19,118 nucleotides of DNA from Cudoniella acicularis (Eukaryota > Ascomycota > Leotiomycetes > Helotiales > Helotiaceae). Both the position numbers and the translations under genes were made by a program. Of this stretch, positions 1 to 9,869 are shown in pieces. The notes under the pieces were generated by a model. The model was not told the DNA's origin, made no database searches, and worked only from the letters and a program-made list of their open reading frames with translations. Position 1 is the first letter of the stretch; every line of letters begins with the position of its first letter. Location of the stretch: assembly GCA_013054445.1 (NCBI GenBank), contig JAAMPI010001130.1, positions 1 through 19,118 of the forward strand, in the 5' to 3' direction.

Positions 1-454
1 CATCTACCCAACAAAACTTAACCTTCCCCAAACTCCCCTCCGCCTCCCCAACCGTAACCCTCGGAACCTCCTCCAACCCTGCAATCTCCCTAACTTTCTC
101 CTCGTCCTTCAGCAATCCCCCAAGTCGAAAAACCCACCACTTCCCTCCATCTTTATCATAAACCACCGTACTTTGAGATTTCAACACGTCTTTCAAGGTG
201 AGAGAATGTTCGTAGCTTTCGCGATTGTGTCCAGCGGCTTCGCGTTCAGAGCGGACAAGCTCCCAGTGTGAGTCTGAGATGGGGGTGCGTGTTACGTCGG
301 ACCGGTGCGCAAGAAGGAGTTGGTAGGATTCGTAGTGGGAGTAGCCGAAGAGGTGTCTCCAGCGGCCGATTTCTTCTTGGGCTGGTTCGGAGGGGTTGGC
401 TACTGCGGCGTTTTGTGCAAGGCGCTCGAGCTCTTCTAAGGGATCGGGGTCCAT
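1..454 (-). CDS. Unrecognised fungal protein, 5' part only (runs off left edge)
   Basis: Reading the minus strand from the ATG at 454-452 gives an uninterrupted frame of 151 codons to the window edge, so only the N-terminal part is visible. The product begins MDPDPLEELERLAQNAAV and continues with GRWRHLFGYSHYESYQLLL, then a charged stretch and a Trp-rich piece (GGKWWVFRLGGLL). No signal peptide or membrane segment is seen. Codon use in the first half is rich in third-position C, which is typical of real coding sequence, and no intron is needed. I do not recognise the family. The start is chosen because the ATG is the first in the frame and the DNA beyond it is purine-rich non-coding leader with stops. 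The region beyond 454 is its likely promoter and 5' leader. Seen: open frame. Inferred: a genuine gene. Confidence 0.6.
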   Translation of the reverse strand, partial: MDPDPLEELERLAQNAAVANPSEPAQEEIGRWRHLFGYSHYESYQLLLAHRSDVTRTPISDSHWELVRSEREAAGHNRESYEHSLTLKDVLKSQSTVVYDKDGGKWWVFRLGGLLKDEEKVREIAGLEEVPRVTVGEAEGSLGKVKFCWVD

Positions 455-1058
455 GTTGAGTATTAGTGATAAGAGTGAGTTTGAGAGTAAGAGTGTGTCT
501 TATGAAAGTGAAGATGAAGCTGGAGCTGGTTCTGGAGATTGAGATTTGTGGCTGTTTATTGGAAAGGTGGAAGTTGGAAGTGATTGCTGCGATGGTGAGA
601 TATGTATGTAGCGCGAAATTGGAGGGACTGAACTTAATGAGAAAGGAAGGAACTTGACGAGAAGAAATTAAAACGTTTAGGCAGGCCTGACTGAGAAGTA
701 AGTACCTTTAGGTGAGCTTAGTCTAAGACTACCAAGGTACGAGCGGTTTAGTCTGACGCATCGTGTGACTCATATTTCCGTCATAAATCGAGCAGAAGTG
801 CAGTGATTTCAAGAGCATTCTGCATTTTATTTTCCTGAAATTCTGTATTAATGGCTTTTTGGTAAGACTAGTATTGGAAATATATCTGTCGTGGTCGTGA
901 TATCGAAGAAGTTGAACTTAAAGGATAGTTGGGAATAAAGAAGGTGTGCGGCCGTCTTTTTCTTGGAATATAATCATTCCGTCTGATCAGTACCTCTAGA
1001 ATCAGCTCACGATAAATAACTGTCGCCTGAAGTGTCCAATTACCTAGAAATCTATGCA
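455..1058. other. Intergenic: promoter side of the left-edge gene and 3' side of the oxidoreductase
   Basis: No convincing gene was found. Next to the left-edge gene the DNA is purine-rich (GAGT/GAGA-type runs), as expected of a 5' leader read from the minus strand. The middle holds an imperfect hairpin (see the repeat at 702-740). The rest is moderately AT-rich, with only short open frames lacking any recognisable protein. Confidence 0.5.
702..740. repeat. Imperfect inverted repeat / hairpin
   Basis: The 7-base arm GTACCTT is matched by AAGGTAC. Inside it GGT pairs with ACC, and the centre contains the small palindromes CTTAGTCTAAG and AGTCTAAGACT. Role unknown: it could be a transcription-factor site, a transcript hairpin or chance. 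Confidence 0.5.
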
Positions 1059-2305
1059 TCACAGCTTACTTCCCCCAGCTCCGTTCCCCTCATCCTCGCT
1101 TGTAACCTGAATAATCAATTTCCCAAACTGCTTCCCATCCCTCATATCCTCAAAAAGACCATCAATCTCCTTCAAATTTTCTAATCCCTTCACAACCCGC
1201 GAAACAATCGGGACGATCTTCTTTTCGCGGACAAATGCTACCATATCTTTGAATTCCTTGCGCGAACCCATGGTTGAGCCGCGGAGTTCGAGGTTATTAA
1301 GATTGGCGACATGGTCCAGTCCATTTTGGGGCCGACTGTCATGCCATATTGGACGATTACTCCGCCGGGCTGTTTTCATTTGTTAGCTTTTGAAGATAAG
1401 AGGGGAGAAGGGGAAAATGGGGGAGGCAAAGGATACCTTCAAGAGTTTCAAAGCCTTATAAACAATGTTCCCTCCCGCACCATCGATAATCGCATCCAAA
1501 TACGGTCTGTCCTTTGGCAGAATTTTCTTCAACTCTTTCTCCCACGCTTCATCCTTATAGCTTACTCCTCCCTTGGCCCCAATCCCCACAGCCTTATCAA
1601 TCTTCTCCTGGTTTCCACTCGTCACGAACACATTAATCCCCAGAGCGGCGCCAAACTGTAGCGCATTCAACGCAACTCCGCCTCCAATGCCGGTAACCAG
1701 AATATTGCGCCCCGCTTCTGCGTTGCCGCTCTTGCTAACCAGTGCTCGCCAGGCTGTCAACCCTGTAAGAGGTAATGCGGCAGCTTGAGCATTGGTGAGG
1801 TGCTCAGGACATTCTTCCACCTCATCTTCATGCACACTGACGACTTCTTGTGCTGTGCCGAGTGGGAATGTCTTTGTTCCTCCCAATATAGCGTATCCGC
1901 CGGCAGCTTCTGGGCCATGGGGGGAATCTTTCCATCCTCGTCCTGGGGTTAGCAGGACACGTTTTCCTACGAAAAATTTCGCGGTGGACGAGGAAGAAGG
2001 GGAGGAGGTTACAAGACCGCATCCATCGGCGAGGATGGGGACCGTGAATGAGGGGGCGGGGTAGAGGTGTTGGCGCAGGAAGTAGTCGCGGTGATTGAGG
2101 GCGCAGGCTTGGATTGTTATTAGGAGGTCATTTGGGCCCGGAGTGGGGTCTGAGATGGTGGTAAGCTCAAGTCTGGGTAATTGTGAGGTTAGTATTTATT
2201 TATTTTCTTTGTTTGACAGATGGAGAAGAGGAAAGGGAGGGGTTACGGATAGTAGACTTTCCCCGGCTTCCCCTCGATTTGTCGCATGATTATTGCTTTT
2301 GGCAT
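1059..2305 (-). CDS. Zinc-type alcohol dehydrogenase / quinone reductase-like oxidoreductase (MDR), with apparent frameshift
   Basis: Three exons read on the minus strand: 2305-2247, 2172-1437 and 1369-1059, with introns of 74 and 67 nt (GTAACC...CAG and GTATCC...CAG). The product is a medium-chain dehydrogenase/reductase. It has an N-terminal GroES-like part (MPKAIIMRQIEGKPGKVYYP, then LNHRDYFLRQHLYP and LADGCG), followed by a Rossmann NAD(P)-binding part with ILVTGIGGGVALNALQFG and the strand DAIIDGAGG. Exons 1 and 2 join in phase and give 265 residues. Exon 3 starts PGGVIVQYGMTVGPKMDW, a textbook family match. The family-like continuation ELRGSTMGSRKEFKDMV, however, lies one frame over, so one base appears missing between about 1280 and 1315. 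Read literally, the protein stops early at a TAG. No alternative splice acceptor restores the frame. Without the indel the length would be about 369 residues, within or slightly above the family range. The substrate is unknown. It is either a young pseudogene or a base-call error. Confidence 0.8.
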
Positions 2306-2626
2306 CTTGGCGGTGGGGTTGTGGCATTAATTGAGGCTTTGGTGGAGCTTATGGGACGTAGAGGTGATGGCTTAGAGACATTGTTGTGGAGTTGTTTATA
2401 TTTGGAGGACATGACGTTGATTGCAAAGCCCCGCGATTAGATTGCCGAGGTATTTTGACTCCAACCGTGTACGAGGCCGATAAGGGACCGATAAAGGGGG
2501 TACACCCCTGGAGAAAAGGGAGGGGCAATTCTTGGTGCTGGTATCAATTCCCATGTATGCATGTAGTACTCCGTGAAATGCTATTTCTTTACATGGCCAA
2601 TGCTCCAAAACTCCACAGAAATATGA
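2306..2626. other. Intergenic gap between BMS1 and the oxidoreductase
   Basis: About 320 bases hold the 3' end of BMS1 and the promoter of the oxidoreductase, both transcribed to the left. Open frames here are short and show no recognisable protein. No clear TATA box or terminator was seen. Confidence 0.4.
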
Positions 2627-5600
2627 CTATCGCCGCCTTTTCCCACCTCCAGCACCATCTGTGTCTGCTCTCCTTTTCTTGCCTTCCTTTCGCCAATATT
2701 CTTGCTTCTCTTTCTTTTCTCGCTCGCCACGCATTTCTTCATTCTCTGCTACCTTCTTTCGGTACTCTTTGCGCTTTTCTTCCTTGGCCACTCTTCTCTT
2801 TGCAACCTTCTCATTCCTGACAGTCATGATCTTCTGCATCAGATCTCGTGCTTTCTTTTCTTCACCACCAACGACCACAGCTCGCTTTTGCATATAGGTT
2901 TGCTTAGACTGCTTCTTTGTCTGCACGATCTGCGATTTGTAAGGCAATTCTGCTGCCAATGCTCGAGGAACACGCAGGGGATTGAAGTGTCTAGTTGCAC
3001 GCTCGACAGGTTTGTACAAGCTGTTCTTCTGCTGCGGAGTAGGGATATTTTGATCCCGACGGACTTCACCTGTCAATCGCATTCCTTCCCATCCGATGAG
3101 GTTTGTTACAGGATTGTAAAACCGATGTGGCTTGACTGGATACCACGCCCTCAAGAAGACAATATCGCTCATAAGGATTTTATCTTCGAACGTAGCTCTG
3201 AAATGACCTTCTGGTTTGCTCAGTGCACGTTTGATTTGTCCTCTGATTCCAGAGACCGTTTTAATAGATGCACCTTCGAATTTGGCAATTTCAAGAGGTG
3301 TGGTGAACATGTCTCGGATGAAGGCTGTGTTTTTGAAGATCTTATACGGCGTGCCTGTCAGCTTAAGCTTCTTGACGATCTCCGTAGATTCATCAACGTT
3401 CAAAACTGTCCCTGTCGCCGCAATTCGGAAGCCAGGGTTCTTAGAAGAAAATGATTGGTAGCAGGAAAAACCGGTGTTCGGAGCAATAAGCGGTCCGTAG
3501 AATGTCCCAAAACAATGCATATGCTCAGGAGTATATTTGAGCATTCGATTTCGAGTTCGAGAATCTGATATGCTATAAACTGGTAAGGTCTGGAACCTCC
3601 GCCATCCAAGCGAGAAGATCAATGGATCGTTGGTCTTGAGGATCTTTTTATGCCATCTGTGTCGCTTGATCCTCACCTGGACGAATCCAAATCGATCTTC
3701 GGTGGCAGAAATACCACCAACGATTATTGGCATACCGGGATTGAACCGTGTGACGAATTCGGATGCGACGCCCCCGATGACAATCTTGGCATACATGCCA
3801 GCTCTGAAACCCTCAACGCTGACTCGTTGATTGTCATCAAGTGCTTCGAACTCTGCCTTGTTGATGTTCAACTGTTTTTGGATCTGTGCTTTTTGTGCAT
3901 CATACCAATCGTCCTCGCCAAATTCTTCCTCCTCGCCTCCTTCTTTTCGAGCGATGGCCTTGTCATTATTAAACCCTTCTGCATCTTCCACCTCAAATCG
4001 AAGTTTCAGCTCTTCCTTTCTCCGCGCATTTTTCTCGCGTTCTGCTTCGATATCGTCTGCTTTGTGTTCTTCGCCGGTCTCCAGATCTTGAAATTCCCCG
4101 TCACCCTCGTCATTCTCGTCCTCGCCATCATCACTTCCCTCACTCCCATCTCCGTTCGTTGTTTTGTCCTTGAGCAAATCGGATATTGCAAATCGTTGCC
4201 GCAATGCCTCGATATTATCTGCAATCGACCACTTCTCTTCCAACGCATCGTAATCGAGAATTGGAATTGCACGGTCCTCAAAATGCTCATCTTCCTTCTC
4301 GCGGCCGGATTTTTTGAAGAATGTTTCGTCATCAGAGTCCTCGATATTCTCTTCTTCTTCCTCAACCTCCCCTCTCCATCGATTGAGAACTTCAGCGGGG
4401 GTAAGTGATTCGTCATACATTAGCTTGGCAAGGTCTCCAGTCCGATATGATCTTTTCTTTCCATGAAGCTTTTGAGCGGTTTCAAGCATATTTGCTTTCC
4501 AGCGTACAGCGCTATCTTCGTCATCGGAATCTTCTGGATCGAGCTCATCGCCTGATATGGATCCGAGATCTGAATCACTGTCTGCGAAGGCAATATCTTC
4601 CCCTTCTTTGTCACCTGAAGTTCGAAATGCCTTGCCCAGCTTGTCCTCCGTAATTTCTTCTTCGTCATCTGATTCAGCATCATCCCCACTCACAAAGCCT
4701 TCATCGTCGGGGCTTTCCTCGTCAGAATCTGCATCTCGCTCCACAAATCTTGCCGAACGTTGTTGTTTCCGGCCAGTATCTTTATCTGTAGAAACTTGCT
4801 TTATTGCTTCCCCGCCACTGAATAACCGCACACCCTCTTCCGTTTCTCCAAGAAGCTTCCTTTCACCTTGGAGACTGACAATGAGTTCTTCTCCTTCACC
4901 GCGCTCCTCATCCTCAGCATCCTTGTCGAAATTGAACCCCTTTTCACGTGTAATCCAGATTGTGTCTCCATCAATTTTTAACCCGCTCTTGTCGGACATG
5001 GGTGCATGTAATTTCTTTTCCTTTTCGTCCAGCCTTCTTCGACCTGTCTTTCCCGTTGCCTTTGCAATTGCTTGGTCCATATACGGCGTTGGACAAGGAT
5101 CTGGTAGCGACTCCATAGAAGAGATCGAACAATCCCCAAGTCCTGGAATATGTACTCTTTGACCTTCTGCCGCAAAATTTGTCCCTCTCAGATATCCAGA
5201 CAATACAATTGTTCGATCGCATTTTGAGTCTTCCTCAATTTTCGTAGGGTGTGTGACATCTCGAAAACTATCGATGATCGTGTAAGGATGTGAATTTCGC
5301 CAAACGAGAGGTCGAGGATTCTTCATGACGGAAATAAATCTCGAAAGGTTATGTATTTCTCGATCCGGGTATCTTCCATTAATAACCCCGGATAAATAAA
5401 ATAGGTGTGCTCCCTGGTATAACTCGCTCCAAAATCTGTTCTTCAATCGCTTTTTCGCATCTTTGAGGGTTTGCGGTTTTCGAAATAGGTCGAGATGTGT
5501 AAGAATCCCAAAGACGTTTCCTGGCATACCACTCGAGGCTAAAATATTCAAGAACTCCATCGTTTCCATTTCGAACCCGAAACCCCCGTCAATCATTAAT

Positions 5601-6093
5601 AGCACAATGTCTGCCACTTTGGATATATCCACCATAGCTTCCAATTCGTTTGGACATTCTACAAGTGTCAACCTTTGCCGTTTTGATGTGACAACTGTGA
5701 TGGGCCCTTGGGGATCGGAGAGGGTTTCTTTCGCATATCTCTTAACCAGGGATTTGAGGAGGGTAGTTTTTCCAACTCCGGGAGGTCCAACAATTGCGAC
5801 GAGTCTTGGAGGAGGTTCTTCTGGGATTCGATCGATTTGAGGAACATGGAGACGTTTTTCTTTTATCTACCAAGAATTAGAGGCTTCTGCGATTCAGGTG
5901 GGGAGATATCTACATCATGCGATCGAGCTGCGGATTTTGCCAATCGTCCTGGGTTTGCAAAACTGAAGGCTTTGGGATTGCGGTCTAGGAAAGGTCAGTG
6001 CAGTTTCAATTTGCTGAGGGATTCATGCAGACCTCCAGTATGCTTCTTCTTCTCTTTTGGCGCCCTATGAGGCCTGTTCTTCTGGTCCTCCAT
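2627..6093 (-). CDS. BMS1: Ribosome biogenesis GTPase BMS1
   Basis: BMS1 is the nucleolar GTPase that binds U3 snoRNP and Rcl1 and is needed for early 18S/40S processing. Exons are 6093-6033, 5984-5914 and 5866-2627, with introns of only 48 and 47 nt and in-phase joins, giving 1123 residues (yeast Bms1 is slightly longer). The start MEDQKNRPHRAPKEKKKHTG and the following DRNPKAFSFANPGRLAKSA match fungal BMS1 N-termini. The P-loop GPPGVGKTT lies at about residues 71-79 and THLDLF (G4) at about 167-172. FLNILASSGMPG and YLSGVINGRYPDREI are family signatures. The AARP2CN region follows (VHIPGLGDCSISSMESLPDP), then a long acidic linker rich in DSD/EE repeats, the C-terminal BMS1/TSR1 domain (IVVGGISATEDRFGFVQVRI; GTFYGPLIAPNTGF) and a basic tail ending GGKRRR. 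The first intron's donor, GTCTGC, is non-consensus, but the phase and the conserved junction HTG-D-RNPKAF support it. Confidence 0.97.
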
Positions 6094-6813
6094 GGTTGTA
6101 GTGTGGTGATTAATCCTCCACCGGAATTCGAGGTCGAGCTCAAAATATTTTTCGGTAACTTTTATCGCAAATGGAGCCTAATCATATAAGGACTAGCGCC
6201 ATTCCTTATCACTTATCGGTCAACCACCACCTTCACCCCGCGCTTGTTGTACCTTTCCTCCTAAATGGGCGGGTACATCGAAAACGGAAGATGAATTTCA
6301 AACTTCTCATTATACCTTGTCGATCAAACAGGACTCTCAGCTCCATTTTCTCTAGTACAAGTACAACAATGTCAAGACTGAGGCTTCATTCTCTACATTC
6401 CAATCCCCTTCTTAGCAGATGATCTTCTTTCATCTTGCAGTGTTGAAGTATCCAAGTAGAAATTTCATTCATTTCATTATCCGAGAAGGGCCTTTGGCTT
6501 CATCGTAGCTAAGCACGCCTTAAGGAAACGAGGTGTGTGACTGCGTTAGAGGAATCAAGCTCCAATAATGCTGCCGTCATTAAAGTGCTCTTCATTTTGA
6601 ATCCAGCTGAATTCTCGAGCCAAGAGCTACAGCCTGCAAGTAAATACCAAGGAGGACTTATGCCTCGTCTAGCCGGCCCTATGCAAGATTCTGAACTTAC
6701 AACGATCCTCGATCTTGGGTCTTCTTCAGTGCCCAATATAGTACCACATCGGGCCTGAATACGGCATCCGGGCTTTGGCCAATCCCAAAATCCTCCCTCT
6801 CAAGTAGACAGAC

Positions 6814-6857
6814 GCAGAACTGGTTATGCACGTCCTATGCATATAAACCAGTTCTGC
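6814..6857. repeat. Long stem-loop (inverted repeat)
   Basis: The left arm GCAGAACTGGTT plus ATGCA pairs perfectly with the right arm TGCAT plus AACCAGTTCTGC. A 7-base loop closes it, and one 3-base bulge (ATA) interrupts the right arm, so 17 base pairs form over 44 bases. It sits in the middle of the divergent intergenic region, and no open frame explains it. It could be a MITE remnant, a regulator dyad or a structured RNA. Confidence 0.7.
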
Positions 6858-7080
6858 TTAGAAATAACTGCTTCCCAGACCAGGATATCCTCGCGTTTCA
6901 AGCAAGCGCTGGCATCTGTCCCACCAAGATGACGTACCACGCACTTAGGCAGTAACGGGCAACCAAATACGTGGGGATCAATTACGCCAGAACAAGGAGT
7001 CTGGCCCCATGATAATTGACTACAAATTGGGTTAATATCTTCTTCTTGAGTACTTTCTATTTCATATCATCCTCCAGTAC

Positions 7081-7086
7081 TATATT
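7081..7086 (+). promoter_or_regulatory. Possible TATA element upstream of the I9-domain gene
   Basis: TATATT lies 61 bases upstream of the proposed ATG in a CT-rich tract, at a distance plausible for a fungal TATA box. This is position-only evidence. Confidence 0.25.
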
Positions 7087-7146
7087 CTCAAGCATCACCA
7101 ATTCCACCATTTTTGGACTTCTCCGGACAGCACCAAACTATTAATT

Positions 7147-7583
7147 ATGGCCACCGACTATTATCTTGTATGAACGAAATTCATGGTCCATTCATTCTAA
7201 GCCAGCCACTGACTGCCGCCCAGGTTTCCGTTGATCAAAACCTGTCGGAGTCAGAGTATGAGGAGTATGGACATAATAACTAAAAATCCCATTTGCCGCT
7301 GTACTCATCTTAAAACAGCGCGAAGAAGCATATCGAAGAGCAAAATATACAGTCGATAGAGACTATCTCGGACCGAACTTCTATTATTGGACCATTGTTC
7401 AAGTAAGCTTGACATGAGCTTCAGTGCTCTAAACCCGTTCTAACAAATCTAACAAGCACTAGAGTTAAATTCAAGGACGGCCTGATTTCTACATTCAAGG
7501 CGCACAAGCACATCAAGGCAGTCGAACTTGATGGACCTGTTACAACGAGGGCGCTGAATGGTGGAAAGGTGAAATTGGTATAG
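7147..7583 (+). CDS. Small inhibitor-I9-domain protein (proteinase B inhibitor / subtilisin propeptide-like)
   Basis: Four short exons, 7147-7167, 7224-7264, 7319-7402 and 7463-7583, join with all phases consistent (0, 2, 2) across introns of 56, 54 and 60 nt. They give an 88-residue protein with no signal peptide. It begins MATDYYLVSVDQNLSESEYE, then has a helix (DAKKHIEEQ), a strand (GPLFKVKFKDGL), a second helix (ISTFKAHKHIKAVE) and an edge strand (LDGPVTTRA). This beta-alpha-beta-beta-alpha-beta order, and the pattern of a hydrophobic strand, then a helix with H-x-x-I/V, then V-E-x-D-G-x-V-x-T, are those of the I9 fold. That fold occurs as the propeptide of subtilases and as free cytosolic inhibitors such as yeast Pbi2. 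Because it starts directly with the domain and has no protease domain, a stand-alone vacuolar-protease inhibitor or chaperone is the likeliest role. Fold assignment is by pattern only. Confidence 0.75.
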
Positions 7584-7840
7584 GATTTTGTGATATGACA
7601 GGAGAAACGCTGCGCGACAGCTCTGCAAGAAAACAGGGGGGGTTCGACTAGCATTACAATTCAGAATTTGCATTTACATTGCCGCGCAAAATATTCTTGT
7701 GAGATGCAGTTTGCTTTACTCGTGTTCCAGACAACAAATGTTACCTTGTGTCGATCTCTTGCGAGTGCCGAGGCGCAAAAATACGGGGTGAGCTCAATAG
7801 CTTCACTTCGCGAACTAGATTTTGCAAACACCACCTCCCA

Positions 7841-7852
7841 ATGCCGCCATGA
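7841..7852 (+). promoter_or_regulatory. Minimal upstream ORF overlapping the kinase start codon
   Basis: An ATG eight bases before the kinase ATG opens a three-codon frame (Met-Pro-Pro) whose TGA overlaps the kinase start as ATGA. If the leader begins upstream, this uORF would be met first and could limit kinase translation or force reinitiation. Whether it is transcribed is not known. Confidence 0.4.
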
Positions 7853-9284
7853 TTCGTTGGAGTAAGCAGCTGAGATCCTGCATTGATACCTCACCTTTTT
7901 TGTATCCTTCGAGGGCATTCTCGGGCATCGCTTCCCTTGCTCGCCATCCCTCCCCAGCCGCCCACAAGTGGTCCCATCCTCCAAGCCCTACAGTCATATC
8001 CGACGACGATGTTGCAAGTTTGGCCAGCAAGCCATTGCACGTATTGAGCCTCGCAGATCTTGTCAAGTATTTCAATCCTCGCAGCTTGTCGCCTTGGAGT
8101 CTTTGCTCACCGTTTGGCGCAGACATGGACGGCCACCGCTCTCAGCCCAGGCCCTATTCTCATCCGCAAACTTCACCCTATCTCTCCTCCCAATCCGCCT
8201 TGCGCATCGCATCCAAGCTCTGCGAAACCTTCCATTCATAGTAGTGTCGAATCCGAACATCTCAAAGATCTATAACAATTATCTACACTCCCTCTCGACG
8301 CTTCTTCCTTACAAATCTAAAACAATCTCGAATCTGGAGGACGAAATTCGATTTACGGAAGTTCTGGCAGATTTGGTGGAAACTCATGCTCATACGATAC
8401 CCACCTTGGCTCGCGGATTTCTCGAATGTAGGAAGTATATCAATCCGGCAGAAGTCACACGATTCCTGGACGAGCACTTGCGTGCGAGGATAGGAACAAG
8501 GCTGATCGCCGAGCAACACATTGATCTGCACAACTCTTCGCAGTCGCATCAGCACCCGGATTCTGGGACACAAGCTACAGATGATTCTTCTTACATCGGT
8601 GTTATCGATACAGCGCTTCAGCCTGCACAGATAATAAATTCCTGTGGTAATTTCGTGTCGGAAATCTGCGAGCTGAAGTATGGCGTACGACCAACTTGGA
8701 TCATCGATGGGGAGCCCTCCACAACATTCGCATATGTGCCTGTACATCTCGAATACATCATCACAGAGTTGTTGAAGAATGCCTTTCGTGCTACGGTAGA
8801 GTCTGGCAAATCCCACGAGCCGGTGATTATTACCATTGCTGCAGAACCAGAAAACCCGAGAGAAGGGCTCAGTCAGTTGGACAAGGATCGAAAATTAGAT
8901 GGTGGTTTGTCTCGCACCCGAGAGGTCGAAGAAAACCCACCCATCAAGCCATTCGACGATCCTGCCCCTGGGGTTACCATTCGAATTCGCGACCGAGGTG
9001 GCGGGATCAGCCCAGAGGTTTTACCGAATATATGGTCATACTCATTCACTACATTCTCGGATGCAGATGAGCTTCCGGGTCAGACACACGGCAGTGGCAA
9101 TATGGACGCTCTCAACGCAATATCAGGGGCAGGAGGCAGCTCGATTGCTGGGTTAGGATATGGACTGCCTTTGGGGAGAGCTTATGCCGAGTACTTTGGC
9201 GGAGGCATCGCCGTGCAAAGCCTCTATGGCTGGGGCTGCGATGTATATCTGCGGCTCAAAGGACTAGGTAAACCGAAGGGATGA
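7849..9284 (+). CDS. Mitochondrial pyruvate / branched-chain 2-oxoacid dehydrogenase kinase
   Basis: This GHKL-type protein kinase phosphorylates and inactivates the E1 subunit of a mitochondrial 2-oxoacid dehydrogenase complex. Exons 7849-8066 and 8123-9284 join across a 56-nt intron (phase 2), making LADLVKHGRPPLSAQAL, a conserved junction, and a 459-residue protein. The first about 30 residues (MIRWSKQLRSCIDTSPFLYP) are basic, Ser-rich and lack acidic clusters, so they look like a mitochondrial presequence. The BCDHK/PDK N-terminal helical domain follows (FTLSLLPIRLAHRIQALRNL). The ATP-binding domain has the N box EYIITELLKNAFRA at about 283-296, the G1 box DRGGGIS at about 363-369 and the G2 box GLGYGLPLGRAYAEYFGGG from about 416. 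The start is the ATG in the good context GCCGCCATGA. The sequence alone does not say whether it targets PDH or BCKDH (Pkp1/Pkp2 type). Confidence 0.93.
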
Positions 9285-9869
9285 GAGCTGCTGTGAATGG
9301 GACGAAAACCATGAAAACCGCCAACTCCAACCGAGCTCATTGGCTCACCGATCAAATCCAGCGCACCAGGCCCAACAATATGTTGCGCTTTTCAATGTTT
9401 TGGTTAAGCCTGGTTTTGGTTAAGATGAGAGATTAAGCATCAAATAACATGTCTCCTAGACCGTCCGCGGGAGCCGTACGAGACTCTGTTTGAACATAGG
9501 AAATACACTGATTAAGGCTCCCGCTTGGATTTCCTCGCAATTGCAGCTGAGTGAAACATGGTGTTGGTGGATGTGATTGGTGTTTCGGAAACGCAGTCAA
9601 GGGGCACTCAAGCGAGGCGAATGATCCCCATTCCCAACGGTCCGGACCGCTCAAACTGACAACCAACATTACGCGCCCATGTCGATACAAAGGGGCAGTG
9701 TCAGAAATGCATATTGCCTCTTCAACTACGCCTCCCTCATTCTGCCTCGTTCATAATGTTTTCTGTCTCCGCAGCTACTATGTCTTCACTCTCCTTGGCT
9801 TCTTATACTTCCTGATTTGTCAACCTGCAATAGTGCGCCCCATCTTGATTTCGACATGATACTACGACC
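9285..9869. other. Intergenic: kinase 3' side and promoter of the ankyrin gene
   Basis: No supported gene. An open plus-strand frame of about 100 codons reaches almost to the next gene, but it begins at GTG, has no recognisable domain and covers the expected promoter, so it is not called. A 12-base direct repeat lies near the left end. The final about 100 bases are pyrimidine-rich, as in fungal promoters. Confidence 0.45.
9397..9424. repeat. 12-base direct repeat
   Basis: GTTTTGGTTAAG occurs twice, with starts 16 bases apart, just past the kinase gene in its likely 3' region. Possibly a small duplication; no function is apparent. Confidence 0.6.

Larger units (their letters stand above)
6094..7146. 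other. Divergent intergenic region between BMS1 and the I9-domain gene
   Basis: About 1 kb separates two genes transcribed away from each other, so it should contain both promoters. Several small open frames exist on both strands, but none shows family features, codon bias or plausible splicing. A strong stem-loop lies at 6814-6857. The last 120 bases before the plus-strand gene are CT-rich with a TATATT at 7081-7086. Confidence 0.5.

Noticed and set aside
2702..3454. Long plus-strand open frame of about 250 codons
   Set aside because: It lies antisense to BMS1, whose minus-strand frame is conserved throughout; the plus-strand product has no domain and is a shadow.
7400..7475. Reading 7321-7402 in the frame that gives REEAYRRAKYTVDRDY
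   Set aside because: It looks protein-like, but its splice phases do not match the neighbouring exons; the alternative frame joins all four exons in phase and yields the I9 pattern.
8283..8816. Minus-strand open frame of 177 codons
   Set aside because: Antisense to the kinase, which has clear GHKL boxes on the plus strand.
9551..9859. Plus-strand open frame of about 100 codons before the ankyrin gene
   Set aside because: It starts at GTG, has no recognisable motif and covers the promoter of the next gene; no splicing path links it to that gene.
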